The notes beneath the pieces are model-generated. The model ran no database searches. It was given only the letters and a program-made list of their open reading frames with translations, and was not told the DNA's origin. Shown piece after piece: positions 1-8,180 of a DNA stretch of 40,690 nt. A program made the position numbers and the translations under genes. Where the stretch lies: the NCBI RefSeq assembly GCF_001436505.1, contig NZ_AYYI01000061.1, positions 1 through 40,690 of the forward strand. Reading direction: 5' to 3'. The stretch is from Loigolactobacillus rennini DSM 20253. Lineage in GTDB: Bacteria; Bacillota; Bacilli; Lactobacillales; Lactobacillaceae. Each line of letters begins with the position of its first letter. The first letter of the stretch is position 1.

Positions 1-135
1 ATCTGCCATCAATAATAGATAAATCTATTACCAACAACAGATATTGTAGAGCCAAAAATGGTATCGCCTCTATTTTTGATTACAACAATATTGATAAACT
101 AACTGAATTTCTTGTTTTACACTAAAGACGTTAGA
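1..135. other. Edge region with no gene, weak inverted repeat
   Basis: No open frame with a ribosome binding site is visible here. This is the sequence downstream of the CBS protein gene. An imperfect hairpin spans about 41-91: ATATTGT (41-47) pairs with ACAATAT (85-91), and CAAAAAT (53-59) pairs with ATTTTTG (72-78). No clean T-run follows on the minus strand, so calling it a terminator is only a possibility. Confidence 0.4.
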
Positions 136-618
136 TTAGTTCGTTTTCTTATCACGTGCGACAATATTTGGATAGATATCTTCAAAATTATGCACTAAAT
201 AATTAACGCTTTTCATCACTTCACGTCGCGTTACAATTCCGGTAAAATCTCCCTCACTACTGACAACAGGTAAAAATGGATTATCCACTAACAAATGGAG
301 AATCAATTCAATATCATACGGATTTTCGACTGTCGGAACATCGCGCTCACAAACATCCCCTACAGTTAACGCGTTAATCCGATTTAAATCAAAATCATCT
401 TTTCCCATCATTGCTTCTGTAATCATCGCTAGCGAAATTAATCCCACAAACTTAGAGTCATTAGCCAGTACAGGAATTCGGGCATAATGAATTTTAGTTA
501 ACATCAAAAAAGCATGGTTTAAATTATTATCAACCTGCACGTTTGCAACTTTTTCAGCAGGAATCAGAAAATGTGCTTTGTTTTGTAGTAAACCATTCAA
601 AATTGGTTGACTTATCAT
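136..618 (-). CDS. cbpB: CBS-pair protein, CbpB/YkuL-like
   Basis: This 160-residue protein is little more than two CBS motifs, roughly residues 15-75 and 85-140, the second holding a FTGIVTRREVMKS stretch. It is soluble, with no membrane segment. Small Firmicute proteins of this architecture (YkuL/CbpB) bind cyclic-di-AMP and, in Bacillus and Listeria, report low c-di-AMP to the Rel stringent-response enzyme. That function is taken from the family. The ATG at 618 follows a strong GAGGAGG site, and the gene lies 57 bases behind the rph-rdgB fusion, so it is probably the last cistron of the murI operon. The CBS fold is clear; assignment to CbpB rather than another stand-alone CBS protein is less sure. 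Confidence 0.75.
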   Translation of the reverse strand: MISQPILNGLLQNKAHFLIPAEKVANVQVDNNLNHAFLMLTKIHYARIPVLANDSKFVGLISLAMITEAMMGKDDFDLNRINALTVGDVCERDVPTVENPYDIELILHLLVDNPFLPVVSSEGDFTGIVTRREVMKSVNYLVHNFEDIYPNIVARDKKTN

Positions 619-675
619 GAGTTCCTCCTCAAATCAGGGCTTAATGCGATTGGATAAATCGCAAGCCACACGCAA

Positions 676-2037
676 CTAAGACTGACTTAACCAATCACGC
701 CAGACTTTTTCTAATTGTCGCAAAGCATTTCCCCGGTGACTAATTTTATTCTTTTGTGCTTCAGTAAGTTCCGCTAAGCTTTTACCTAGTTCTGGTACAT
801 AAAACAACGGATCATAGCCGAAGCCATTCTCGCCCCGCGGAATTCCTAAAATATACCCGTTAACTTCCCCTGACACAACCAAATCTTGCTTAGGCTGATC
901 GGGTTTAGCAAACACTAATGTTGTATGAAAAGTTGCATTTCGCTTTTCACGGGGTGTATCGCTGAGCTCATACAATAATTTAGCATTATTAGCCGCATCA
1001 TTATGATCACCAGCATAACGGGCCGAAAAAACGCCTGGTCGCCCATTTAAAGCGGCGACTTGCAAGCCAGAATCATCTGCTAATACTGGTAAATTCAATA
1101 AATGTGCAACAGTATCCGCTTTAAGCCGAGCATTTTCTTCAAATGTTCGCCCAGTTTCTTCAATCTTTGGTAGTTCAGGAAAATCACGTAACGTTTTAAC
1201 TTGTATGCCTTCTGCAGCAAACATATCTTTAAATTCACGTGCTTTACCTAAATTACGAGTTGCAATGACAACTGTATTTCCAGCTAATGAACTTGTATCA
1301 TAAGGTTGACTGAGTTGCTTAAACTGGTACTGTTGTGCCGTAATCAACTGCTCAATCCCTTTTGTTCCTAAATATAATAAATCATTTAGTTGGCTTCCGG
1401 AAAACGTTGCTTCTTCCCCGGTTCCCTGCAACTCGACAAAATCACCTGCTGCTGTCATCACAATATTCATATCTACTAAAGCTTGCTGGTCTTCCGACGC
1501 ATCTAAATCTAAAACCGGTCCTATTTTTGATAACATGCCAACGCTAATTGCAGCAAGATCTGTTTTTAAAGGGTTTTGCGAAACTATCTTTTTAGTCACT
1601 AATTTAGCTAAAGCGATTTTTAAAGCTAAAAATGCCCCTGTGATGCTAGCAGTGCGAGTGCCGCCATCTGCTTGGAGCACATCACAATCCACTACAATGG
1701 TACGCGGTCCCAGTCGATTTAAATCAACTACGGCACGTAACGATCGCCCGATTAATCGCTGGATCTCGATGGTGCGACCATCTTGATGACCTTTGGTCGC
1801 TTCTCTTCGATTGCGCTGGGGCGTTGCTCGCGGCAACATACTATATTCCGCATAAATCCAGCCCTTATCTTGATCTTGTAAAAACGGGGGCTGGGTTTCG
1901 GACACCGTTGCATTACAAATCACTTTGGTTTCACCCAAAATCATTAAAACCGAGCCTTCAGGATTTTTTAAATAATTAGGAATCATTTTGAAGGGACGTA
2001 ATTCATTGGTCTTCCGCGCATTATTTCTTGTTTTCAT
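676..2037 (-). CDS. rph-rdgB: Fused ribonuclease PH / dITP-XTP pyrophosphatase
   Basis: One 453-residue frame joins two enzymes. Residues 1 to about 245 are ribonuclease PH, a phosphorolytic 3'-5' exonuclease that trims tRNA 3' ends; RTIEIQRLIGRSLRAV and the DCDVLQADGGTRTASITGA block are its active-site region. From about residue 255 to the end is a Ham1/RdgB nucleotide pyrophosphatase, which removes dITP and XTP from the pool; ATRNLGK, FEENARLKA, LADDSGL, GRPGVFSARYAG and SHRGNAL are all present. Each half is close to normal single-enzyme length, so neither looks degraded. The ATG at 2037 has an AGTGAGGT site just upstream; a GTG at 2049 would add four residues but lacks a site. It overlaps the end of murI by 17 bases, implying coupled translation. 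Confidence 0.93.
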   Translation of the reverse strand: MKTRNNARKTNELRPFKMIPNYLKNPEGSVLMILGETKVICNATVSETQPPFLQDQDKGWIYAEYSMLPRATPQRNRREATKGHQDGRTIEIQRLIGRSLRAVVDLNRLGPRTIVVDCDVLQADGGTRTASITGAFLALKIALAKLVTKKIVSQNPLKTDLAAISVGMLSKIGPVLDLDASEDQQALVDMNIVMTAAGDFVELQGTGEEATFSGSQLNDLLYLGTKGIEQLITAQQYQFKQLSQPYDTSSLAGNTVVIATRNLGKAREFKDMFAAEGIQVKTLRDFPELPKIEETGRTFEENARLKADTVAHLLNLPVLADDSGLQVAALNGRPGVFSARYAGDHNDAANNAKLLYELSDTPREKRNATFHTTLVFAKPDQPKQDLVVSGEVNGYILGIPRGENGFGYDPLFYVPELGKSLAELTEAQKNKISHRGNALRQLEKVWRDWLSQS

Positions 2038-2866
2038 CTTTAACCTCACTGTATGTCATTAATTCAGGCAACGCAATGTGACGAACATCTAAAGCAGTTA
2101 ATTTCAACCAATCATCTGCAATTTCCTGAAACATTTCAGTATTGCCAGTAGTATAAAACTCATGATGTGGCTGCCGTGTTGGTGCTGCCAAATGATTATA
2201 GTTCAGCAATGCCGATACTTGGTTAATGGTTTCCCGGCTAGGATCCACTAATTTAACTTGCGCCCCCATTTTATTTTGAATTAATGGCCGCAATAGCGGG
2301 TAGTGAGTACAGCCTAAAATTAATGTATCCAGCGGAACTTTATCAAATGGTGCCAATGATTCAGCTACAACTTTTTTTGCTACCGCAGTTTTATATTCAT
2401 TACTTTCAACCAAGGAGACAAACTTAGGGCAAGCTAAACCGGTTACTTGGGTGTTAGGTGCCTGCTGTTTAATTGCCTGTTGATAAGCACGACTTTTAAT
2501 CGTCCCTTCGGTGCCAATGACACCGATATGATGATTTTTTGTGGTTTTGATTGCAGCTTGACTGCCTGCTAAAATGACTCCGACCACAGGAATCGTTAAT
2601 GCAGCCTGAATTTCTGGCAAAGCCGCTGCAGTTGCTGTATTACAAGCAATCACGATCATCTTAACGTGTTTACTACGTAAAAAATTCGTCATTTGCCAAG
2701 TAAACGCCTTAACTTGTTCAGTTGGCCGTGGTCCGTAGGGCATACGAGCCGTATCGCCAATATAAATGATTTGTTCATTGGGTAGCTGGCGTAGTGCTTC
2801 CTTGGCGACAGTTAAGCCACCTACCCCTGAATCCATAAAGCCAATACCTTGCTTGACATTCACCAT
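2021..2866 (-). CDS. murI: Glutamate racemase
   Basis: It converts L-glutamate to D-glutamate for peptidoglycan precursors in the cytoplasm. The 281-residue length is somewhat above the usual 265-275. The N-terminal DSGVGGLTVAK and GDTARMPYGPR motifs and the two catalytic cysteines, C75 in VIACNTAT and C185 in LGCTHYPLL, are intact. The ATG at 2866 has an AGAAGAGA purine tract before it, a weaker site than those of its neighbours. It heads a minus-strand operon with rph-rdgB and the CBS protein and is divergent from the yslB-like gene. I could not settle its own promoter in the 2867-3030 gap. Confidence 0.95.
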   Translation of the reverse strand: MVNVKQGIGFMDSGVGGLTVAKEALRQLPNEQIIYIGDTARMPYGPRPTEQVKAFTWQMTNFLRSKHVKMIVIACNTATAAALPEIQAALTIPVVGVILAGSQAAIKTTKNHHIGVIGTEGTIKSRAYQQAIKQQAPNTQVTGLACPKFVSLVESNEYKTAVAKKVVAESLAPFDKVPLDTLILGCTHYPLLRPLIQNKMGAQVKLVDPSRETINQVSALLNYNHLAAPTRQPHHEFYTTGNTEMFQEIADDWLKLTALDVRHIALPELMTYSEVKDENKK

Positions 2867-3025
2867 TTATCTCTTCTTCTTTCTATAAAAATTAAACGTT
2901 GCTTTAATTTCTAACTCATACCCATATCTAGATTTTCACCTTTTTTTTACTTAAGTTCAAGTTAAACGTAATTGTTAGTCAATTTTTAAGAATTGCTGCA
3001 CAACTATCCAAATCTGCTATGATTT

Positions 3026-3034
3026 TGCTATAAT
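3026..3034 (+). promoter_or_regulatory. Extended -10 promoter of the yslB-like gene
   Basis: TGCTATAAT is a perfect extended -10 (TGn plus TATAAT at 3029-3034). Initiation would fall near 3041, downstream of an in-frame ATG at 3033. That upstream ATG therefore cannot be in the message, which supports the start at 3066. No convincing -35 is seen, as is common with extended -10 promoters. Confidence 0.7.
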
Positions 3035-3065
3035 GAATGGGAAAACAAATGAGGTGATTGGGCTT

Positions 3066-3668
3066 ATGGCAAAAAATTATTATGACAGTTTATTACACGC
3101 GGTTACGCAGCCAGAAACGTTAGGTTACGAATTATTGCGTGATATTTTATTACCTGATCTCCTAGGCCAAGAAGCGCCGGGTATTTTATATTGGGCTGGT
3201 AAAGACCTTGCCCGCCGCTTACCTTTACAGAAATTAGCGGATCTGCCTACTTTTTTTGAACAATTTAACTTTGGCCACTTAACGCTTAGCCAGCAAACTA
3301 AAAATCGCTATATTTACCGACTAGCTGGTGGACAAGTTAAACAACGCCAAAAGGCTTTTGCACAGGCTGATTTCCAACTTGAAGCTGGTTTTCTTGCACA
3401 ACAAACACAACAAATTACGCAAGCAGTTGCAGAAGGGCAATTACAACCTGAACGGGATGCAATAACTATCATTATCCAAACTGATCAAACTGACCGTCCA
3501 GCCGATTCATCAACTGGACAACCGATTCAACTTCATCATTTTGGTGAAGCAACCAGATCCCAATCAAAAGCACCCACTGCTAAAACGCCTAAGAAAACTT
3601 CAACACCGGTTTCAGAACTCATGCCTAAGCGAACAGAACGACACCGCCGTTCTTGGTTTCGGCGTTAA
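3066..3668 (+). CDS. YslB-like DUF2507 family protein
   Basis: The protein has 200 residues. The first 150 or so (MAKNYYDSLLHAV onward, with GILYWAGKDLARRLPLQ and LEAGFLAQQ) resemble the DUF2507/YslB family found next to racE/murI in Firmicutes; family function is unknown to me. The last 50 residues are a low-complexity polar and basic tail (KAPTAKTPKKTSTP, ending RHRRSWFRR) that makes it longer than Bacillus YslB. There is no signal peptide or membrane segment. The ATG at 3066 follows GAGGTG at 3051-3056 with good spacing. It is divergent from murI and convergent with trxA. Confidence 0.75.
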   Translation: MAKNYYDSLLHAVTQPETLGYELLRDILLPDLLGQEAPGILYWAGKDLARRLPLQKLADLPTFFEQFNFGHLTLSQQTKNRYIYRLAGGQVKQRQKAFAQADFQLEAGFLAQQTQQITQAVAEGQLQPERDAITIIIQTDQTDRPADSSTGQPIQLHHFGEATRSQSKAPTAKTPKKTSTPVSELMPKRTERHRRSWFRR

Positions 3669-3710
3669 CGTTCCTCTCAATTATCATAACGGTATTTTGA
3701 CCAATAAAAT

Positions 3711-3758
3711 GGACCACCAAACAGTTTTTAAGCTGCCTGGTGGTCCAAACTTTTATTT
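3711..3758. terminator. Bidirectional terminator between yslB-like and trxA
   Basis: GGACCACCA (3711-3719) pairs with TGGTGGTCC (3738-3746), with an inner CAG/CTG pairing in the loop. TTTTATTT follows on plus, and the A/T-rich stretch before the stem gives a T-rich tail (ATTTTATT) on minus. It can therefore stop both converging transcripts. Confidence 0.85.
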
Positions 3759-3796
3759 AAAGTGTTGCATTAATACACTTAACAAAGTGATGCTAC

Positions 3797-4117
3797 TTAA
3801 TCTGTATACTGATCAAGTACTTGTTGTAATTGGTCTTTAGTGTGATAACCAACTAAAGTTTCAACAACTTGGCCATCTTTTTTAACCATTAATGTTGGAA
3901 TACTCATAATCCCAAAGTTTTGTGCCGTTTCTGGGTTAGCGTCAACGTCCATTTTAGTAAACTTAACTTTGCTACCATAATTTTCGTCTTCATCTAACTG
4001 CTCAACAACAGGTGATTGCATCCGGCAAGGACCGCACCAAGTTGCCCAGAAATCAGTTAAAACAACGCCTTGGCCAGTTTCTTTATCAAAATTATTATCG
4101 GTGATCGCTTGTACCAT
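3797..4117 (-). CDS. trxA: Thioredoxin
   Basis: A 106-residue cytoplasmic disulfide reductase. The active site WCGPC places the redox cysteines at C28 and C31, and the cis-proline is P74 in MSIPTL. FWATWCGPCR and VDANPETAQNFGI are typical. The ATG at 4117 is preceded by AAAGGAGGT; a second ATG lies between the site and this start but is out of frame. It is the only gene on its transcript: its own promoter lies in the gap to mutS2, and a bidirectional hairpin follows. Electrons would come from a thioredoxin reductase encoded elsewhere. Confidence 0.97.
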   Translation of the reverse strand: MVQAITDNNFDKETGQGVVLTDFWATWCGPCRMQSPVVEQLDEDENYGSKVKFTKMDVDANPETAQNFGIMSIPTLMVKKDGQVVETLVGYHTKDQLQQVLDQYTD

Positions 4118-4144
4118 AAAGTCATACCTCCTTTAATTGCTTAT

Positions 4145-4173
4145 AGTCTAGCAGAAATCCCAGTGGACAACAA
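4145..4173 (-). promoter_or_regulatory. Candidate trxA promoter
   Basis: Reading on minus, TTGTTG (4173-4168), 17 bases, then TAGACT (4150-4145) with TGC directly before the -10, which makes an extended -10. The -35 overlaps one arm of a 10-bp inverted repeat at 4171-4199. Confidence 0.6.
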
Positions 4174-4199
4174 CTAATTTGCTTACTAAAAATTAGTTG
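4171..4199. repeat. Inverted repeat between mutS2 and trxA
   Basis: CAACTAATTT (4171-4180) pairs perfectly with AAATTAGTTG (4190-4199). There is no T-run on either side, so it is a poor intrinsic terminator. It overlaps the trxA -35 and could be an operator or an RNA end-stabilising hairpin for mutS2. Confidence 0.55.
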
Positions 4200-4220
4200 A
4201 TCCATACTGATCAATAAAAT

Positions 4221-6578
4221 TTATTTAAGCGTTACCACGGTTGCCCCATTGCCACCCGCATTTGCAGGGGCAAATTTAAATTTTTTAACTTGTCGATTAG
4301 TTTTAAGGTAATCGGTAATTCCCTGGCGCAAAGCACCAGTTCCTTTGCCATGCACAATGGTGACTTGCGCATAACCGGCTAGTAAGGCCGCATCAATATA
4401 ACGATCCACATCTGCCAGTGCTTCTTCATAGCGCTCCCCACGTAAATCCAACGTGGGACTGACATGATTTCCCGTGTGAACAGTGGCAAATTGACGTCTA
4501 GGTTTAGGTTGTGCTTTAGGCGCAGTTTTTTCTAGATCACGGGTTGCAACTTTCATTTTTAAAATACCTAACTGAACTTCCCAATGATTTTTATCGAGTT
4601 GTTCTAATAAAACACCTTGTTGGCCGTAGGTTGTCACCAACACATCATCGCCAACTTTAAGTGCCTGCCGGCGCTTTTCATGTTGTAATACCTTGTTTTT
4701 AGCTAACGCTTTTTCCTGTTTCAAATTAGCTAAATTAGTTTTAGCCGCAATCAACTGATGCTCTTTGACACCATTTTTCTGATTCAGCTGTAACTGGCGC
4801 AATTGACGAATAATTTTGTCACTTTCCGTTTGGGCCCGACTGACAATTTGATTAGCCTTATCTTTTGCCTTATTCATTTGTTCTTGCCGAGCTGTGACAA
4901 ATTCTTGACTAGCAGCAGCTAAATCCTGATGCAAAGTCGTCGCTTTAGCCAGCAGTGTCTGTGCTTGTGACCGGGCTTTTTCAGCAGCTTTACGTTGTGC
5001 TTCTAAATCGCTAATCATATTATTTAAATCCTGATCGTCAGCATTGATTAACTGCTTTGCCTGTGCCACGATCTGATCGGCCAAGCCTAATCGTGTCGCA
5101 ATATCAAATGCATTCGATCGCCCTGGAACCCCAATTAACAACCTATAAGTTGGTTGCAGGGTTTTAACATCAAATTCCATGCTCGCATTAATCGTCTGTG
5201 GTCGGTTATAACCATAAGCTTTTAACTCAGGATAATGCGTGGTGGCCATGACATAACTATCCGTTGCACCTAATTGGTCTAAAATCGCAATTGCTAGAGC
5301 AGCTCCTTCTTGTGGATCCGTACCAGCACCTACTTCATCTAGCAACACTAAACTGTTTTGATCGACTTGTTTTAAAATGGTCACAATGTTCGACATGTGA
5401 GAAGAAAACGTACTCAGATTTTGTTCAATTGATTGTTCATCACCAATATCAGCAAAAATATTGTCAAAAACACCGACTTGACTTTCTTCCCGTGCTGGGA
5501 TGAACAACCCGGCCTGGGCCATTAACTGCAGTAATCCCATAGTCTTTAACGTAATGGTTTTCCCACCTGTATTCGGGCCAGTGATAATCATTGCATGGTA
5601 ATCTTCACCTAAGAAAATATCATTTGCAACAACCTTATCCGCATCAATTAAAGGATGCCGAGCCTGGCGCAAAGCAACATGATTGTCTAGGTTTAACAAC
5701 GGCTCTGTTGCTTTTAGCGCTTTGGCATAACGCGCTTTGGCATTGATAAAGTCTAATTGGCCTAAAATTGTGGCATTTTGTTTGATTTCACCTTGGTAAG
5801 GGGCGATGGCTGCTGATAATTCTGCCAAAATTCGTTGAATTTCTTGTTGTTCTTGTACTTGTCGCTGACGCAACCGATTATTCAAACTTAAAACACTTTG
5901 TGGCTCAATAAATAATGTTAAACCACTTGCACTTTGGTCATGGACAACTCCGCCAAAATGCCCCCGATACTCTTGCTTCACAGGCAGTACATACCGATCA
6001 TTACGAATTGTCACAATGGGTTCGCTTAAATATTTTGCGTTATTACCCCGTGTATAGGCAGTCATTTTAGCCCGAATATCGCCCTGTAATTGCTGAATGC
6101 CATCGCGAATCCCCCTCAGCTTAGTGGACGCATCATCGGTAATGTGCCCATCGCCTTCTACTGAAATCCGCAATCGCTTAGTTAGTTTAGGCAGTGTTAC
6201 CAACTGTGCTTGAATTTGATCTACCTGACGCAAAGTGACTTCTTCATCCGCAAAGTCAACAAAAAAGCGGGTGACTTCATTAGCGGCACGTAAAACGCGA
6301 CCAACCTCAGCTAATTCCTTGCCGTTTAAAACCGCCCCAATTGCCAATCGGTGTAAATGTGGTGCAATACTAGCTAATTCTGGAATTGGGATGGGCCCTT
6401 TCAACCTTAAAATATCCGCACCATCTTTGGTTTGATCAATCTGTTGCTGAATTTTTTGACTATCCGTCAAAGGCACTAACTGTTCAAGCTGAGCCTGCCC
6501 TAATGCAGATACCAAATAGCGTTTCAACGCTTGTTTAATTTTAGCAAATTCTAGAATCTCTAAAATTTTTGTATTCAA
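4221..6578 (-). CDS. mutS2: Endonuclease MutS2 / ribosome-rescue ATPase
   Basis: The protein has 785 residues, the same length as Bacillus MutS2. It carries a MutS-like core with Walker A GPNTGGKTITLK at about residue 333 and Walker B LVLLDEVGAGTDP, a long coiled-coil clamp, and a C-terminal Smr domain (LDLRGERYEEA, VHGKGTGALRQGI). MutS2 proteins were linked to suppression of recombination and, in B. subtilis, to splitting collided ribosomes; the MutS mismatch-recognition domain is absent. I place the start at a TTG (6578) six bases after GGGAGG at 6590-6585. A longer frame from a TTG at 6596 would include that binding site and is unlikely. It follows cvpA after a 154-base gap. Confidence 0.95.
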   Translation of the reverse strand: MNTKILEILEFAKIKQALKRYLVSALGQAQLEQLVPLTDSQKIQQQIDQTKDGADILRLKGPIPIPELASIAPHLHRLAIGAVLNGKELAEVGRVLRAANEVTRFFVDFADEEVTLRQVDQIQAQLVTLPKLTKRLRISVEGDGHITDDASTKLRGIRDGIQQLQGDIRAKMTAYTRGNNAKYLSEPIVTIRNDRYVLPVKQEYRGHFGGVVHDQSASGLTLFIEPQSVLSLNNRLRQRQVQEQQEIQRILAELSAAIAPYQGEIKQNATILGQLDFINAKARYAKALKATEPLLNLDNHVALRQARHPLIDADKVVANDIFLGEDYHAMIITGPNTGGKTITLKTMGLLQLMAQAGLFIPAREESQVGVFDNIFADIGDEQSIEQNLSTFSSHMSNIVTILKQVDQNSLVLLDEVGAGTDPQEGAALAIAILDQLGATDSYVMATTHYPELKAYGYNRPQTINASMEFDVKTLQPTYRLLIGVPGRSNAFDIATRLGLADQIVAQAKQLINADDQDLNNMISDLEAQRKAAEKARSQAQTLLAKATTLHQDLAAASQEFVTARQEQMNKAKDKANQIVSRAQTESDKIIRQLRQLQLNQKNGVKEHQLIAAKTNLANLKQEKALAKNKVLQHEKRRQALKVGDDVLVTTYGQQGVLLEQLDKNHWEVQLGILKMKVATRDLEKTAPKAQPKPRRQFATVHTGNHVSPTLDLRGERYEEALADVDRYIDAALLAGYAQVTIVHGKGTGALRQGITDYLKTNRQVKKFKFAPANAGGNGATVVTLK

Positions 6579-6633
6579 AGTAAACCTCCCTAACAACCTA
6601 ACCTTTACTCACAAATTCTAAATGAGTTTGGGT

Positions 6634-6676
6634 AAATAATAGGGCTGTACTAGACAGCAAACATCTGCACAACCCT
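6634..6676 (-). terminator. Weak hairpin between cvpA and mutS2
   Basis: On minus, AGGGTTGT (6676-6669) pairs with ACAGCCCT (6648-6641) including one G-U pair, with a further short CAG/CTG pairing inside the loop. Only ATTATTT follows, so termination would be partial. It lies in the 154-base cvpA-mutS2 gap, where no separate mutS2 promoter is clear. Confidence 0.4.
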
Positions 6677-6732
6677 TACGATTTTATAAAAACGATCAAT
6701 TTTATGTTTAAAATCTGTTACTGACATTGTCA

Positions 6733-7266
6733 TTAAATGGCCTGCAACCACCAGTGCAAGGCAGGAATCGGTGTAAAATTCACCATTCCCTTGGCTAATA
6801 ACGAGTGCCCCAATAATGCTTGAATACTTGGTGCTGGAATCAGTGCCAAAATTGTGAGGACTAAAAAGAATCCGACATACATTGTTATTAACCCAAGCAC
6901 ACCGCCTCCAACCGTACTTAATTGTCGTGGTAACGGATAAAACGTTAGATCTTGCAATAAAACACCAATAAACCGTGTCAATCCCCAACCAATAAATAAC
7001 ACGAATAAAAAAGCCACTGCAGCATAAAAAGCTGCATCTAACTTCAATCCAGTCTTTTGACTAAAAAAGACAAAACGGCTAGTTTCAGTAGCCGATTGAT
7101 AAGGAACTAGCAGGGTCAGACCAGGGGCAATTTTTAAGTAACTCAATCGAGCAATAATAAAAGCAAGCAAAAAACCTAACGTGTAAACTGCTTGCATAGC
7201 CAAACCTCGACGCGTCCCCATATAATAAGCATAAGCTAAAAATATGATAATTATGATAGTTAGCAT
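6733..7266 (-). CDS. cvpA: CvpA family membrane protein
   Basis: A 177-residue integral membrane protein with about four hydrophobic segments, beginning MLTIIIIIFLAYAYYMGTRRG, the typical CvpA opening in which a small residue and RRG follow helix one. The E. coli member is needed for colicin V production; in Firmicutes the role is unclear, possibly envelope maintenance. The ATG at 7266 overlaps the zapA stop by one base (TAATG) and has GAGGAAAC upstream, so translation is coupled. It stands in the conserved zapA-cvpA-mutS2 order. Confidence 0.85.
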   Translation of the reverse strand: MLTIIIIIFLAYAYYMGTRRGLAMQAVYTLGFLLAFIIARLSYLKIAPGLTLLVPYQSATETSRFVFFSQKTGLKLDAAFYAAVAFLFVLFIGWGLTRFIGVLLQDLTFYPLPRQLSTVGGGVLGLITMYVGFFLVLTILALIPAPSIQALLGHSLLAKGMVNFTPIPALHWWLQAI

Positions 7267-7568
7267 TAGTTTCCTCTTTGCTTTTCATCAGAATCATCTG
7301 ATGCTGATGATTGTTGCTTTAACTGTTTATTTTCTTTTTCAAGCTGTTCAATCGTTGCTTGTTGTTTCAACTGGTCTGAGACAGTATTGATTGCAAGCAA
7401 AATTGCTGCTTGTTCGTCATCCAAGTTAGGCACTAAAGACTTAATCTGTTTTAGTTGCTCATTGACCAGCTGAGTAACCGCCTGAATGTGCGCATCAGTG
7501 GCATCTCCAATGATAATGTAAGACTTACCATCAATGACGACTTTAAACCGCCGTTTTTGCTCTGCCAT
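7266..7568 (-). CDS. zapA: Cell division protein ZapA
   Basis: A 100-residue FtsZ-ring-associated protein. The N-terminal beta-rich part (RRFKVVIDGKSYIIIGDA) is followed by the HIQAVTQLVNEQLKQI helix and a C-terminal coiled coil rich in K, Q and E (about residues 60-90) that mediates dimer and tetramer formation. ZapA bundles FtsZ filaments at midcell. I prefer the ATG at 7568, eight bases after GAGGAGG, over an adjacent TTG at 7571. It is the first gene of zapA-cvpA-mutS2 and has its own promoter downstream of the DUF1292 terminator. Confidence 0.88.
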   Translation of the reverse strand: MAEQKRRFKVVIDGKSYIIIGDATDAHIQAVTQLVNEQLKQIKSLVPNLDDEQAAILLAINTVSDQLKQQATIEQLEKENKQLKQQSSASDDSDEKQRGN

Positions 7569-7609
7569 CAAACGCTCCTCCTCACCAAAACACTGTTTAA
7601 CTGCTTAGC

Positions 7610-7636
7610 ATTATAACATAACCCAAGCTAGCGCAA
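7610..7636 (-). promoter_or_regulatory. zapA operon promoter
   Basis: On minus, TGTTATAAT gives a perfect extended -10 (TGT at 7618-7616, TATAAT at 7615-7610). A TTGCGC (7636-7631) lies 15 bases upstream, a short spacer, so the extended -10 probably carries the activity. Confidence 0.65.
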
Positions 7637-7748
7637 AATAATTCAACGCCTATTATTTTAGCATGAAAAAATGTAAATAAACAGCACTTTAATTAATCAT
7701 TAACCTTTTACAGGTACATTACTATCAATTCATCCAATTAAAGCCATC

Positions 7749-7785
7749 AAAAAAGCGAACATTCTATTTACCATAGAATATTCGC
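7749..7785 (-). terminator. Terminator after the DUF1292 gene
   Basis: On minus, GCGAA-T-ATTCTAT pairs with ATAGAAT-G-TTCGC (stem 7785-7755, one internal mismatch, five-base loop) and is followed by six T residues (7754-7749). It separates the ireB-ruvX-DUF1292 transcript from zapA. Confidence 0.88.
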
Positions 7786-7829
7786 TCACAATTAGCATCA
7801 AACCAGTCATTCAATTAGCATGGGATGTT

Positions 7830-8138
7830 TTAGGCTTGTTCATCATCAGCCAAAAAAGTATTGAGCACTTCTTCAACCATATCCCATTCCTTATCTGATT
7901 CAATTGGATAAAGGTCCCCTTCTGCTGGATCACCTTTATCGCCAGTTTTATATGAAAAAGCCTGAATATCCACTTCTTCATCTTCAGCAGCACTGGCCGG
8001 ATAAAGTAAGACATAAGATTTGCCGTAATCTTCAGAATCAAAGGTAAACAAGATTTCGTACAATTCCTCATTGCCATCCTCATCAACCAGTGTAATCTGG
8101 CGTTCATCTTCATTTTCGGGTTGTTGTTTATCGACCAT
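7830..8138 (-). CDS. DUF1292 family acidic protein, YrzB-like
   Basis: A 102-residue, strongly acidic soluble protein. [19 protein letters not shown] and YVLLYPA match the DUF1292 (YrzB) family, which in Firmicutes usually follows the ruvX/yrrK gene, as here. The biochemical function is not known. The ATG at 8138 has AGGAGAAT upstream. It is the last gene of its operon, 42 bases after ruvX and followed by a clear terminator. Confidence 0.85.
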   Translation of the reverse strand: MVDKQQPENEDERQITLVDEDGNEELYEILFTFDSEDYGKSYVLLYPASAAEDEEVDIQAFSYKTGDKGDPAEGDLYPIESDKEWDMVEEVLNTFLADDEQA

Positions 8139-8180
8139 ATTTATTCTCCTACTTTAATTTGACAATTATTGAGCAGTGAC

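Noticed and set aside
641-665. GCGATT/AATCGC hairpin between rph-rdgB and the CBS gene as a terminator
   Set aside because: Only 6 bp and no T-run on the minus strand; more likely incidental or a processing element.
6650-6988. 112-codon frame overlapping cvpA
   Set aside because: It is a shadow of cvpA in another frame, with no ribosome site.
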